Positions 32,470 through 45,397 of a stretch of DNA of 64,000 nt are shown here, in pieces. Source of the DNA: Leucocoprinus leucothites (Eukaryota > Basidiomycota > Agaricomycetes > Agaricales > Agaricaceae); assembly GCA_013368445.1 (NCBI GenBank), contig JAACJO010000010.1, positions 310,001 through 374,000 of the forward strand. Direction: 5' to 3'. The stretch's first letter is position 1. Every line of letters starts with the position of its first letter. The notes beneath the pieces were generated by a model. It was not told where the DNA came from. It saw only the letters and a list, made by a program, of their open reading frames with translations, and ran no database searches. Position numbers and translations under genes: made by a program.

Positions 32470-34212
32470 TCACGCCACTACATTCGCCTCCCCTCGCACC
32501 TGACTCACAAACTTCCTAAACGCCTCTTCCATATCACCTTCCAACACCCAATCTGCAGGCTTCCCATTATCATCAGCTCCTGCTTCTTGCAAGCCCCGAG
32601 CGACGAGCATACGATGAAGTGCCCTTCCGGTCTCCTCGTAGTCGCACGCAAGTGAGTACATCCAGTAAGCAAGATACGCTCCGACGTAACCAGCGTCAGA
32701 GTCATGCAAGGCAGCGAGAGAGCGACCTGAAGCGGTAACAGGAGGTGGCTGAAGGGCTTCATTCGAGGAGTCAGATGAATCTGAGGGAAGCGAAATAGGT
32801 GACAGCTCAGGTGACTGTACGACCGAATGTGTCGCCGTTGGCGTGGAGGACTTTAGTTCAATCTCTACCAGAGCTTTATTGAACTCTTCATGCACTTGGG
32901 GTCGTGACCGGTTGCGTTTGTGACCACGCCGCGGTTGCTGCGCATGTTTTCGAGAGCTTGGATCTGAATCTGACTGGTTTTCATCTCCGTTTGGATCCGT
33001 GCTTGATTGCTGTTTTATTTCCTGCGCCGCAGTGGTAGATGCTAGAGATGATGATGCAGCAGCAGTAAGAACAGGCGGTTTGGGTTCATTCTTTGGGTCG
33101 CCAAAATGTCCAGACACTTCAAACGTTGGGACTGCGAATGCCTCCCAGGGCACCGTTGCGGCACAGTCCCAATCCAGAACACCGACAATATGACCTGTCT
33201 CGTCAACAAGGACATTTTCACTGTGCAAATCGCCATGACGCATGGGAAACGGTCCACCCGCATCGCGTTCGTCGACAAGTGGCATCATTGCTGTCCGCCA
33301 CAGTGAAGCAACAAACTGTCTCTTTAAACACTCTGCCGACTGCTCTCCATCAACGCCGTCAACATCCTCCTCACTTGCAGCCTCTGCCAGCCTTTCATAT
33401 GCTTCGGCCTGGATCGCGAAATACTCCTTTGCAGTATCAAATGGTCCCAGTCCGAAGTCTGCTCCTGGCCCCACGGTCACATTCCCTTCTTTATCCAGGA
33501 CGAACCCTCCGATGTTGTCGAACGTGATCCGACTTAGTTGAACATGGATATCTGCAATATCCCTGAGGTATTGCTTCAGGATCGGCCGCTTCGCTTCGTC
33601 ACCTTGTAGTGGATCCGAACCGGGATCGGCCTGACCTAATTCGTGTATCGCGATGCCACAGTCTTCGATTGTGATACCACGAATGGCCGTCATCAAAACG
33701 AAGGCGGGGAAGCTTGGTCCGAGAGGATGTGGACCATGTGAATGTTGGTGCTCGGTGGGGTCGCTATCACCGGCAACAGGATGAAATGCGATGATTTGGG
33801 GTACGGGAATAGTAGTGCGCGTGCGGACGAGGTGGAGAGCCGCAGCCTCGTTCATCATTTTGCGTTCGAGCTGCGCTGCAGTGTTGAAGTATGCATCCAT
33901 AGGTCGCATTCCGAAACGGATGATCCACGACTCTTCCCCCTGCTGCCCCTTCTCTTTCGACAAATCATCACAATGCTCTTCGGCATCCTCGAAAACGATC
34001 TCAAATACCACAAATGACTGCCCCCATGTATAGTTGTCCTTGACAATTCTACACCTCCTATTGCAGGGATGCAAGCTACTTGCATATACCTCGATATCCG
34101 AAAAGTGCGGCGTGAGCCACTCCACGAGCGACGTCACTCGGTCCGCAAACTCGGTTGGAAGAAGGTCGAGTGAAAGTTGAATGTCTGGCCACGTATCGCT
34201 GATCGGTGCCAT
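32470..34212 (-). CDS. aminoglycoside-phosphotransferase-fold (APH) kinase-like protein
   Basis: A single exon of 580 aa from MAPISDTWPDIQLSLDLLPT (ATG at 34212) to the TGA at 32470; the frame is open to 34329, but the MAPIS start has a better context. The APH/choline-kinase fold is shown by NEAALHLVRTRTTIPVPQII (N-lobe), FPAFVLMTAIRGITIEDCG, the Brenner-type catalytic motif MRHGDLHSENVLVDETGHIV and GVLDWDCAATVPWEAFAV (metal-binding DWD). An insertion of about 110 low-complexity residues (Ser/Thr/Gln, basic HKRNRSR) separates the DWD region from the final helices. Fungal members of this family are numerous and mostly uncharacterised; the substrate is a small molecule or a protein hydroxyl, unknown here. 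Antibiotic resistance should not be inferred. Confidence 0.87.
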   Translation of the reverse strand: MAPISDTWPDIQLSLDLLPTEFADRVTSLVEWLTPHFSDIEVYASSLHPCNRRCRIVKDNYTWGQSFVVFEIVFEDAEEHCDDLSKEKGQQGEESWIIRFGMRPMDAYFNTAAQLERKMMNEAAALHLVRTRTTIPVPQIIAFHPVAGDSDPTEHQHSHGPHPLGPSFPAFVLMTAIRGITIEDCGIAIHELGQADPGSDPLQGDEAKRPILKQYLRDIADIHVQLSRITFDNIGGFVLDKEGNVTVGPGADFGLGPFDTAKEYFAIQAEAYERLAEAASEEDVDGVDGEQSAECLKRQFVASLWRTAMMPLVDERDAGGPFPMRHGDLHSENVLVDETGHIVGVLDWDCAATVPWEAFAVPTFEVSGHFGDPKNEPKPPVLTAAASSSLASTTAAQEIKQQSSTDPNGDENQSDSDPSSRKHAQQPRRGHKRNRSRPQVHEEFNKALVEIELKSSTPTATHSVVQSPELSPISLPSDSSDSSNEALQPPPVTASGRSLAALHDSDAGYVGAYLAYWMYSLACDYEETGRALHRMLVARGLQEAGADDNGKPADWVLEGDMEEAFRKFVSQVRGEANVVA

Positions 34213-35249
34213 ATTGTAAACTTGGTTGTATGGTACACAGTGAAGACTCTGTCGGTAGTGGAAAGTCAAGGTTGAGGTTGGATTTAAATGGGATGGGCGG
34301 AATGTCGCTTTAGGTATGCACTGCTGCAACCTGGTTTATTATGTGAAGTCACCAGCCAATTATACTTGAATACGAAACCGAACTCGGGTCGTGGAAGCGA
34401 GGCCAGCCGAGAGTGAATAATGCCGTGATGTTGGATACTGAACGGAATAAGGCGAACTGAGAGAACAAAATAGTCAGGGAGGAAGCCAAACAACAGAGCA
34501 AAGGGCAGGAAACAGGAGAAACAGGAGAACAGCCGACTTATATAAGACCATGGGCATTTGTGCTTTTCTTGTTCGGAGGTCAGGGCCCCCAGGACGCCGC
34601 GTGATGATGGCATCGAGGGGGCTCCCAGAGTATGACAAGCATGGGGCTGCCATGATTGAACCACGGTGCGGTGCGATCAAGCTGAATTCAAGCAAAACCG
34701 CGCCAGCATCATGGCCCAGGCGTGTATCAACTTTGGGCTATTTGTGGCACACTCTTACTCCCCGGCAATTTTCCGCTCATCATCTATCGCACTGCCATCA
34801 TGTCCTTGAGATCCCCCTGGTCCCGCCCGAGTTCCCATATCAGTCACTACCTAGGCCGCCCGTAGTGGACGTTAGAGGGCATTGCGGCTACTTATCGATG
34901 CCGGTTTTCTTCGGCACTCATGTTTCATGTGGTTTTATGTGGCCTCCGCGGGCCGGATGTCTTTGAGTAGAACAAATGCCTCAGGAAGGAAAGGCCGTCT
35001 GAAGGCCAAGTAGAGATAAATCATATTGCTCCCGATTCGAGTCTTATTTGGTTAGGGCGACAGAAGTTCTGTAGTGGCAGCAGCGAGTATGGTTCGCAGC
35101 TAGCATGTACATGAAACGTGTCCACCAACAAAAGGCTCGTAAAAGCGCCAGTGAGAACGCAGAAAATCCGATGGAATGTGTTCTTCGTTCTAAACCTTCC
35201 GCTACTCCAGATAAAGTTTGAAAACAATATTCCTCCTGTCCCATGCTCA
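34213..35249. other. intergenic region, no supported gene
   Basis: 1.04 kb between the APH-like promoter and the 3' end of the eIF2D gene. Frames of 126-138 codons exist on both strands (34284-34664 and 34550-34966) but overlap antisense, carry no domain and look like chance. Confidence 0.5.
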
Positions 35250-37967
35250 TCATTTCTTCACCACTTCACTGACCTCAATCCACTTCTTTGGAATGCCCCT
35301 CTCTATCAAATAGTCCACGATAGGTTTACTCTGCTTTCCTTGCACGACCACCTTTAATCTCTGCTGGCTTGTTCCGGGAATCTGATAAGGAGAAACTATT
35401 GAGGTTCCGAATCCGACAGTTCCCGGTTCCGCAGCGGGGGAATTTGACAAACAGTGATGCCCGGTGTCAGCGCCATTAGAGCAAGATTAGCCCCGCAGCG
35501 CCCAAGGCACAGGTAATCATAATATCCACCCCAAGGATCAAGCCGAATGTAAATATCGAGGTTGGTGGAGGGATCCAGATGTCGGAACGAAAGACAGGGC
35601 GACGTATGACATCGGTAATTGGCGGTATTACGCCCAACAGGCCCAGGAACCACCGAATATCACCAATTATTGCAGTCAAAACCCGCAGCCGATAAATGCG
35701 AGTGGCGAGGTCATAAAGATATGGGAGGGACCGAGATATTTGCGGGTACAAGGAAAAACGGTGGTAGAGCGGGAATGACCACCAAGATAAATGAAATGGA
35801 AGAGGAGCAGAGTCAGGGGAGATGTAATAACCTTTCAGTGGGAAGACTGACCTGAAGTGGAGCCCGCACAGATTTTCCTAATTTTCTCGGCCATATCGTC
35901 TGCGTCGATCACCAGGAAAGACTCAAAACCTATAACAACCGTTACAGCTCTTCTGCTGTTGGGTTTAGATCTCACTTCTACTTGGATTGGTTTGATTTCG
36001 CCTTTACTGCAAGATAAAAAAAGATATATCAGCCCTTTGTATTATCATGAGCACGGACACCAAGTGAAGAAGCGAGGTCAGGGGTAATGACGTCCCGATG
36101 TGAGCGGGTAAATTGTAGTGGGAAAGCCTCACCTTGTGACGACATCTCTGCCCTCAGCTTTGACCTCATACCAGCCTTGCATGTGCTCCACCACCTTCTT
36201 CATCAACTCCTCTCTTTTCATGAACTCCAACGGCGCCTTCTCCTCCACCTGTTGTTCGGTGGGGCCGGCCTTCCCACCTCTTGTCGCTTTCTTTCCTGGG
36301 TCTGCAGGAGATTTGGCTTTAACGCAGGCGAGGAGTGCCGGATTGAGGTTGATGTATGCTTGATCACGTTTATTGATGAGCTCTTTCGACATGAAGTAAC
36401 GGTTGAGGAGCGTCCTGATATCGTTGAGCGAGTAAAGATCAGATGCACTATTGTTTATCGATCCCTTGAATGAGATACTGACGCCACGGTTCATAAGTGG
36501 AATGCTTGCCTGGCACCCATATCCTCGAAAAGTCCTATACTTTTCAAGTGAGGTTTCCACACCTGCTTAACCTCGACCTCCTTCTCACTTCTCTCCCTCT
36601 CCTTTTGAACTTGCTCCTCTCTCGCTTGTCTCTTCGCTCTCTTCGCCTCGATCTCCGCAACCGTAACATACGGCTTCATGGAATCATAGGATAAAACATC
36701 TGGATGCTTTGCGTTCACGAAAGTGACCATCAGATCACCCCCGCCGCCTTTTTGCTTTGCCGGCTTTAACGAGAGCAACGAGGACTTTTCGGCAGCTTTG
36801 AGGAAGGTAGTCAAAGACTTGTGTGTCGAGGCCTTGATCGTGATTTCCGAGGGATCAATGTGAATTTCTGCGGGATCAACAACCGCGTCATCTTCCGTCG
36901 AAGCAGCGGAGGGTATGAGGACAGAGGTGGGATACGCAGGTCGACATGGTAATATGTAATTCGCGTAAAGCTGTGATGAGGGAATAGGGAAAGACACATT
37001 CGGGAGGGAGGATAGCTGAACGACGATGGCATGGATGAGTGATTTATTGAGTAGATCTGTAATTTCCTCAGGAGTATACGCGATCTTGGGAGACATATCA
37101 GCGTCGTCTGCATTTGTTTGACCTTGCGCCTCAGCCTTGCCGGTGCTTTCTCCCTCAGCTATATCTGTTTGTTCACTGCCTTCCACTTTTTCACCCTCGG
37201 CGGGCTTGTTTTCGGCAACCAGAGGCGCGCCAGGTGGAACATCGCCCTTTTGTCCCATCTCCCATAGGTGATCCTTCCAAGCATGCATAACCAACACCGC
37301 TTTACCCTTCTCATCGGCATTACTCTTCGCCTTGAGATCCTCGCTTGATATGGCCATTCTGCCAACCGCTAGTGGTGGGGAGACGATACGAGTAAACGTG
37401 CCATCGTCGTTCTTTGTACTCGTTAATTGGTGAATGGCCACAAGCTGGTTTTTTTCGAGTTCTGCCGGAGAATGTGTGATAACTAGCTTAATTCATCTCA
37501 GTATTGTTGCTCCTTAGTCAAGCCTTATTGAATGGCGGGGTCACTGACCTCCAGGTATCATCAAATCAGCACCTCCAACGAGGATAGGGATCACCGCAGA
37601 TGGTGTAAGCACAGTGGGCAATAGGTTCGAGTTTTGTAGCTTCCATAGCGTGTAAACGGATGGTATCAGGTCTTCAGATCCTTTTCCGATCGTAAACCAA
37701 AGAGGATTCCCATTTACAGGGTCTAGATATAGAGTCTAATACCATCCAGCTCTGACATCGTGGCCATCGGCTAGTAGAAAAACGACGCACACCAGGTTCT
37801 TTTGCATAGGTGAAGAATTTGGCTGTCAAGATTCCTTCTGGTACTAGTGTATCGCCGTCTTCTGGGTTAGCCGAAAATGTGGATATGACGCGTTGCTTTA
37901 GTTTTCGTCTATCTGAAGCACGAATAGGTGCTGAGGTTTTCAGCTGTCCAGGGGGTTTCTTAAACAT
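35250..37967 (-). CDS. TMA64: translation factor eIF2D (ligatin, Tma64)
   Basis: eIF2D ejects deacylated tRNA and mRNA from 40S subunits during ribosome recycling and can deliver initiator tRNA. The start at 37967 gives MFKKPPGQLKTSAPIRASDR and KLKQRVISTF, then YVDGHDVRAGWYTLYLDPVN-type PUA-domain sequence and PTVLTPSAVIPILVGGADLM-IPG. The long exon 36491-37441 carries the winged-helix region (YTPEEITDLLNKSLIHAIVV) and a charged coiled segment EAKRAKRQAREEQVQKERER. The exon 36129 onward holds the SWIB-like part (DIRTLLNRYFMSKELINKRD). SUI1 follows: RRAVTVVIGFESFLVIDADD and the C-terminal GIPKKWIEVSEVVKK at 35250. The last intron is about 450 bp, far longer than the other introns. Confidence 0.92.
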
Positions 37968-38269
37968 TTTGGGGTGACTGTCGGTGAAAGAATTGAGTAT
38001 GGCAAATCAAAGGACGAAAGGAGATCAATCACTATGAACATCATGCATTCCCACGCCAATTAATTTACAGACAGGGAAGATATAAGTACAACTACAAAGT
38101 GCTGAAATGCGAGTGGATGTATATACAAAGTGTACAGAAGAGAGAGTCCGGGATCAATTAGACATAAGGCAAGTCGTGATCTAGTCCGTGTCATGGAGGG
38201 AAAGAGAATAGAAAAGTCTGAAAAGCTTTAGGCAAGTGTTTAAACACTGCCGATAGGGATGCGAGCTGC
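37968..38269. other. short intergenic region
   Basis: 302 bp holding the eIF2D promoter and the 3' UTR of the DUF7598 gene; no further element recognised. Confidence 0.5.
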
Positions 38270-39333
38270 TCATATCATGTTTCGTTCGCTGTCACTTGTA
38301 GGCGAGGGTCTTGGGCTATGAGAGGGAATATACTTCGGTAGGCTCTCAACAGGTTTTGAAATCAAGTACCCCTTCAACTGCGCAGCCTTCTCTCCCTGCC
38401 TACCGAACCCCATACCCGAGAAATCCCTCTTTAAACCACCATCATTGCTTCCATCACTTCCAACACTAAGCTTACTCGACACAGAATCGCCAAACACGTG
38501 TTTGAGGTTTCTCTTCTCATCATCCGAGCCCCCAGGCCACACGCCAAGGTGAGATGATACGGTCTTCGCAGCACCCAAACCTTGCTGCACATGAGTAGGA
38601 AGAACGCCTTTAGCTTGCTCCTTCCAGGATGTGATGGATCTCTTGGCCTTGGCACGCTCACGGAAGATAAGGCCGAGGAAAACATTGAGGCATCCGAGGG
38701 AGAAGAGGAAGAAAGCAGACACGAGGGTGAATGTATCAACGTGGTGAGAGAGAATGGCTGCTCCAATGCTAAGGGGACATTTAATATGGGAATAGTAACA
38801 CTTGCATTCAGATACTCACAGCATCTGTATGACACCCAATGCTCCCAAACCAAAATCCTTTCCAAGGACAGGGAAATACCGGTTGAAGAACTTCATGGGC
38901 CAGCCGAGCTCAGAGAAGAGCAGAACGACAACTTGTCCAATGATCAGCAACCTGTTAAGGACTGCCCAAAAAACACCAGCCGCCTGATTTGGGACCGTAC
39001 TTCCACTACGCGATCTCTCAATAAGATTTGATAACGAACAAAAAAAGATAGTGCACGTACGGGATGTAGTCCATGCCTCTCATGCTCGAGTTCGTTAGGG
39101 TACTATTGTTTGACGAGTTTGAGGTGCTGTTACTGGGTACGAAATGATTGACAGCCTCGACATCGTGGACAAGAGTGACGATGTTGCTTGCAAAAACGAG
39201 AAGGCAAGCAACGATACTAAGAATACGAACTGCGTTGAGTCCAAGGAAGATGTCTACAAGGCAATACATCAGTCAACGCATTGCCAGGATGATAAAGGAG
39301 TGGGCTTGACATACAAGCACGAGGAGGTAGCAT
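38270..39333 (-). CDS. DUF7598 membrane protein
   Basis: A multi-pass membrane protein. The first exon is only 19 nt (39315-39333, MLPPRA plus one base), joined across a 50-bp intron to YIFLGLNAVRILSIVACLLV-FASNIVTLV, then an Asn/Ser-rich, likely glycosylated lumenal loop (NSTSNSSNNSTLTNSS). Next come KSGGWCFWAVLNRLLIIGQV-VVLLFSELGWP, FFNRYFPVLGKDFGLGALGV-IQM and LVSAFFLFSLGCLNVFLGLI-F, giving four membrane spans. A cytosolic tail rich in Ser/Lys (KAKRSITSWKEQAKGVLPTH onward) ends at 38270. This arrangement matches the fungal DUF7598 family as I recall it. No biochemical role is known; context gives no hint. Confidence 0.8.
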
Positions 39334-40237
39334 TATACTTAACGAGTGTAGTCGAAGGTCGAGGTGGATAGCAGATGACGATTATGGTAAGACGGAGACA
39401 ATATCCAGCGTCCAGGTATGAGTATAAACGAGCGTAATGTGTGTATTGCAACGAGGAAACCGTCAAGAGTTCAGAAGGTGGAATTAAAGAGGTGACCGTG
39501 TCCAGCACGATGAGCAGAAAGTTTAAAAGAACGTGAGAGGAAGAGAACGAGAGAGAGACGACCTCGACGCGCGGCGCGTGTATACCCAACGAGACCTGGT
39601 TCGCGGTGTAAAGTGAGCACAAAGAAAAGAAGAGATAAAAGGGCAGACATACCTTCACTTAAGTACACCCCAACAAAAAAACAAAGGAATATCTTGTCAT
39701 ACTGCCGGTATCCAAGGCACCTTCTCCTGAGTTCGGAGCACCATAGACGTTGTTCGGAGCATGAGATAGCCCAAAGCGCTAGTCATCGTCATTGTTCTCT
39801 GCAAGCAACTTTCATTGTTGTGTTCTATTTTCGGAACAACTCTACCTGTCACAGGTGTGACAGAACAATTAACCTCGAGAAACACGAGCTGTCATCAGCG
39901 CTCCCTGGTTCTTGGCTTCGACTACTTTGTAAAAAACTGAAGTGGGGGATACTTTTAGAGCAGCGGCTTGACAACGGATTGACCTGTGTCAAACTTAAGG
40001 CGGATAGAATTGCTCTACTTGTTGACGAAATGACGAGAAATGTATTATTCAAACATACACTGAATGAGAAAACCAATTGGGAAGAAAAAGAAAGAAAATA
40101 GAAGAAGAAAATCCAGGTAACACGGGGGTAACATACATGGATGAGTTGTTAAGTCGCAAATCCACGATCGAGATGAAGAGTGTCCGCTCAATGAAACCTA
40201 TCCACAGCAAAAGCATCATTTGACAACGATCCTGGTC
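39334..40237. other. intergenic region, no supported gene
   Basis: 900 bp: promoter of the DUF7598 gene and 3' flank of the Munc13-like gene. A 162-codon plus-strand frame (39613-40101) is basic and featureless; I treat it as chance. Confidence 0.45.
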
Positions 40238-43200
40238 CTACATAGATTTCTGAGGCAGCGGCGGCAGAGGCGGCACAGCAGGAATCTGACTGTTCCTATT
40301 CACTGCTGACGCAGCGCGCTTCGCCTTCCTCTCTTCAACCTCTCTTGCTCGCTGTTCTTGTTCAGCTTGCATTGCTGCTGAGATTTGCATTTGTTGTGCG
40401 ATGAACTCTTGAGTTCTCGGTCTAATTAGAAGCCAATCAGTATACGAAAGAGAGGCATGAAAGCGTGAGACATACCTCATACGAAGAATCCGCATAATCG
40501 TCTGCTCGCTCGTTGGCTCAGGCTCTTGCTTCTTCTCCTTCTTCCTCTCCTTAATTGTTCCAAGATTTCGTTGTTGATATACACTCTTAGCGCGCTTCTT
40601 CATTGTTGGTGCTTGTCTCAGACTCTGCTGCATCATTCGTACACATTCTTCCATCAGCGCATCTCTACAGTTGATCATCAGTTAGCTGGAAGAAAGGGCA
40701 TGGAGAGGGCGTGACGAATTGTTCACTCACGTATGCCAGTCATAGTATAACCGGATCGAGAGGACATCACGATACTTCTGATTCTGCAACGACTCCAGTG
40801 GAACAGGGCCTTCACCACCAGCGTAGAAGTAATCTCTTAGGAACTAAACGTGATTCAAGGTCGAATCAGTATCGCACCCACTACAACATGAAGTGCCTAC
40901 TCACCTTCAACCACTTGAATACGATATCAACCTCCTTGTCGCTCAACGGCTTCATATCACTCGGCGCATCCGAGAGCGGAGGAATCAACAGGCCCTCAAT
41001 CACAGTCAAAATCTCCTTCCACACTCGCGTCATCACCATCTCCTTCGCAGTATCACTCAGATACGTATTCAGCGTCTGCAAATTCGCATCAAAGTAATCA
41101 AACAGTGGCAATATCGCCTGCTCGACTTCGAAATCTGTTAGGTCCTCCGGCCGCACACGGGGTTTCTCACTCGATGGGAGTGGAATCAGAGGATCGACAG
41201 AGTTGGCACCGACGGCGGAGCGGTAGAGTGCTGTGACATTGCCAAGCGCTTTGTTATAGTCCAACCCTTGTTCACGGGATTTGAGAAGGGTTTTAATGAC
41301 GTTTCGTGAGAGACACTGCTGGATGAAGGGAGACATCTATCACACTCGTAAGTAAGCATCACAATCACTGAAACACAGAACGCCTCACCTTGTCAATAAA
41401 TATCCTCAACATATCAGTCTCAGCTCTCTTTAGCGACCGGAAAGCTCGACCGAAATAGAACTGTATATCATCCTTCTCTCCCTCCATGCTCACCCTCACC
41501 AATATCCGACCCTGGGTATCAAAATCCATCCACAGCTCGTGCGCCAACAGGTCTCCAAATCGTCGAGGGTCGAGACAAAGGTATGCTCGTCCAACGATAT
41601 CATGTTTCCCCACAAGCGCTCTATCACGCACGCTAACCATCAACCATAATGGTTTTTCAACCGAAATATCGAATGTTTCGTCCCCTAATCTACGTTAGCA
41701 GAGTTCTCGAAGGAAAGAAGGGGGGATGTGCTTACATCTGGGATTCAACGACTCATATATTGTTCTTGTCTTGGCCATCCTTTTCCCACTTTCATCACTC
41801 AACGTCACGAACGTATCCAGCCTGCTCGAAGGACTACTATCCAACGGCACCAAATTCTCTGCAATTACAATCTTCACCGAAAACAAGAACGTATTCCTCT
41901 CCACTTTCTCCGGTATCGGCGGTGCCTCCTTCAACACCTGCGACACCTTATCTGCATCCATTTGCTCATACATCTTGTCCAACAACTGTCTCGCAGCTTC
42001 AATATTATTGAGTTTGACACATGACTGAGGAAGGAAATTGAATGGTTCGACTTTCTTATCGCCTTGGATCGCAAGCTGGCGTGCTTTCTCGATCCAGGCG
42101 GAGGATTTTTGTGGCTGGAGGTATTCGGTGGGGCGAGGATACATTTCTGTGAGGAAAAGGGATTCGACGCTCCGGCGATATTGTTCCACAGCACTGGATA
42201 TGCTCTGGAGGTTCCGTCAGATGGTTGAATTGTCCCCTTCAGTATTTTACGTACCTTTGAAAGATGCGTGAAGAACCGCGCTTCTTGGTATTCATCTGCC
42301 CATTGCAGATCTTGCAAGAAGATGATCGGACTCCGTAGAGAGTCAAACAAATCAACGATTGAAGAACTATGACCCTCAGGACCCTCAGCTTCAAATTTAT
42401 CGGCTGCAATGGCCTGATAGCCGTTCAATAGGTAGTATAGACCCGGGACGGATGGGACATACCGCTTCAACCCACTGTCCTGTCTTATTCTCCGTATTCA
42501 CCAACCACTGCCGCACATACGGCTCAAAGTATCCCGGAAGGTTGAATGTGAGATCACCCCTACGTCATGAGGCTATTGAGCGTCACTGCAAATGAAAATG
42601 AAAAAAGCACTCACTGCGGACAAAACGCGTGATACATATCCAACATGACCTTGGTCCGCCGATACAACGCAAAGATATCCTGAATCGGCACGTCTGGCGT
42701 AGGTCCATTCATCGATGATTCAAACAACCTCTTCTGCGAATTCTGTATCTCCGTTACCAAATACGGTACCGCAATCTCGACATACACCGACACAATATCA
42801 ATATGTCTATACGGACATCGTTTTGTCAGCACATAATCCCCACCAAGCAAAGGCAAGATAAATTACATACCCAAGCACCGGTTCCGGGAACCTCTTATCC
42901 AACAACTTTGCTGCTTTTTCAATGTCATCTGTCATCAGTAACAATGGCAGTGCTCTATTGACTCCAGGCGCAGCCTGCAATTCGGCCATCTTCGTCTCAT
43001 ACCACTGCGCCGTCACCTGTCTTGCCCGTTCTTGGATATCCCCCATTCGTGCCGGCATATCAATGTCTGTCCTCTCCAGCAAACCACTGTCTCGTATCTG
43101 CTCCAAAACAGCGACAAACGAGTTGATGTCAGCCGCTTTAAGATTTGGCAAAGCATCCATGGCGTGGTAAAGGGAGGACAAGAAGACATTGAAGAGGCTC

Positions 43201-45087
43201 CCATAGATGCTGACGAGGTAGTCGATCTACAAAAAGGCATTGTCCTTCCTGTGAGCAAGTAAGGGAAAGATATAGGAAGGAGGACTCACGTCGGAGATAG
43301 TCCAATGTTCTAACGGGGTATCACCCAACGTCTTCAACACACCATGCAATGCCTCAGGTATACACTCCATCGGCACCTCGTTCCTCTCATAAAACTGCCT
43401 TACCAGGTCCAAGAAACACACCGCCCTGTACGGGTGTCCAATTCTCCACCGCAAAGCACATTCATTAATCAACTCCAAATGCGCATGCGACAAAATCCCC
43501 AGCGACACTTCATCATTATCATCCACCTCCGGGCTCAACATGATCTCCAGATCTACTAGCAAACAATATTCCACAAGGCGCTTGTAGTATTTTTTCGGGT
43601 TTGGTGGGATATATGTGAAATGGTGACCTACGGGGAGATCGTCGTCGAGTTCGTAAGAGTCGTTAGCGCTAACGTCGTACAATGATCGTCTGCTGCTGAT
43701 AGATCCATGTCGTGATGCGGATTCGTAGAAAGAGGCTGGCCGACCGGAGTTGTTGCCGGCGTATCCGTCTGGCGATGTTGATTTGGCGAGTTCGGGGTTC
43801 ACCTGAATCATGGCTACCATAAGCTGCTGAAGATGCGTAGTCTCGAGTGTTCGCCAGTGCTGCCACGCTGAATCGCTCTCGAAATCCTCCCGACGACCGG
43901 GGAAAGGTGCCCCGGCAGTGATGTTCTTGAGGCATGTCTAGAATAGTCCTGTCAGGGGTACATAGTGAAAAGTGCTGGGGAGTGCATACCTTCAGATCTG
44001 TGATAGCAGCCTACATGTCTAATTGTTAGTACATCCTCTACGAACCCCAGACATGAGAACTACACACCTTGTCGGTAACAGTCTCCTTTCTGAGCTTATC
44101 AACCTCTACCTGGATATCATGATCCGACACCTTCAATAACCTCGCTACCGTCTTCACCAACGGCATATCCCCCACGCTTGGGTTCACAACGCTCGTCCTG
44201 TTCGTTAAAGTCGAATACACCGAATCCCTATCCCTCGAAGTCGATCCTGAATCGTATCCCGAATCGTTATACGACGTCGCAGGTGCCAGTTTTGCCGTGT
44301 ATGTATCCAACCTCGAAAGCAGCTCTGGCGACACATGATTCACGCTCCGCAAACATTCTCTGAGCATCTTGACGAATATCGCGATCTGATTGTTGAGCTC
44401 CAGTTTCCATCCGTCTCCAGTCGCTAACGTCGGCTCCTTCTTGAGTACACTCGTTGCGTGTGTCGCGAACATGAGGATAAGGTCTTCAATTTTTCGGTTC
44501 TCTTTCATCTGGCGCTTGAAGCCGCCATCCATGAATTGACCATAAAACTTGGCCATAGTTCGCCGGACTAGCTGGTCCGAGTATCTATCAGTAATTCAAT
44601 GAAATTCCATCCTTTCTCCTGAGTGAAAAACAGGGACAAGACATACCCTGGCTCCTTCCCCATAGCTATAGTCTGCAACTTTTGCTCCAGGACTTTCAGC
44701 AGCTTCTCCGGAAACTTAACGCTCTTGGACCCATCTCGGATACTATCAAACATATCGCCCAGCGAGAAATTTGACAATGCCGAAAGCCTGGACGAATGTT
44801 CGCGTTCCCTGATTGTATCGTGATTCGAAATAGGTTGCGATTCCACTGGTTTTGGCGAAGTGATATGAGCAAGAATACTGGGCAAGATCACATATGTTGT
44901 AAATCTAGAGCATGCAAAGGTGCTTGAAAAACTCACGCTACTCGCAACACATAGCTAGGCAGACCACATCAGTACCAGTGTTTTGCACAACAATAAGACC
45001 AACGCACTCGAATAGCTCCTCGTCCGTCACACGATGTTTTGAAAGACGTTTTCCGTGAGCAAAGCTATCATAACTGCGCCTCGACAT
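40238..45087 (-). CDS. Munc13/Ync13-like MHD and C2-domain exocytosis protein
   Basis: A large protein (about 1,300 aa, more than ten exons) from MSRRSYDSFAHGKRLSKHRV (ATG at 45087) to PPLPPLPQKSM (40238). The N-terminal half has helical CATCHR/MUN-like sequence, with segments such as LKVLEQKLQTIAMGKEPGYV, QLVRRTMAKFYGQFMDGGFK and SYDVSANDSYELDDDLPVGH. An MHD1-like region is near 42.6-43.4 kb. A C2 domain at about 41.4-42.0 kb reads FLFSVKIVIAENLVPLDSSP, LDTFVTLSDESGKRMAKTRT, ESLNPRW, WLMVSVRDRALVGKHDIVGR and LVRVSMEGEKDDIQFYFGRA. MHD2-like helices follow (MSPFIQQCLSRNVIKTLLKS, FDANLQTLNTYLSDTAKEMV). The tail is a charged coiled coil and a Pro run. In S. pombe the relative Ync13 balances exo- and endocytosis at the division site. 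The role here is by homology. Confidence 0.85.
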
Positions 45088-45397
45088 CGACCGCGATAAC
45101 ACCTGGAATATTCAGAGCAGCAGCAGGGGTCAGATCACGCAAGCAAGGGGCAGAAAGGGGAATGTAATAAATGAGGTTGAGGGTCGATGGAGGGTGCAGC
45201 ACTTGGATGATTGAAGGAAAGCCGTAGTGGCCTTGGCAAGCAGTAACAAATAACTCCGGTCGTCATCCTTCCCGTCACACAATTACATAGCCGAACAGCG
45301 AATAGTTCATTAGTTTTAAATAAATTCCAATCATTGCTTGTATACTTGTGGTATGCTAAAATAATCATCACGGCTCGCAAAAATCCGTCAGACAACT
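45088..45397. other. short intergenic region
   Basis: 310 bp between the Munc13-like start and the LHS1 stop, both minus strand. It includes a CTCTGAATATTCCAG acceptor-like site just upstream of the Munc13-like ATG, so a 5'-UTR intron or an extra 5' exon is possible. Confidence 0.45.

Noticed and set aside
32470..34212. Antibiotic-resistance gene interpretation of the APH-like protein
   Set aside because: Fungi carry many APH-fold proteins with no link to aminoglycosides, and nothing here suggests resistance.
34284..34966. Overlapping frames of 126-138 codons on both strands
   Set aside because: They lie antisense to each other in an intergenic region, which argues for chance. None has protein-like features.
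39613..40101. 162-codon plus-strand frame
   Set aside because: Basic, low-complexity and without domain; it sits in the DUF7598 promoter and Munc13-like 3' flank.
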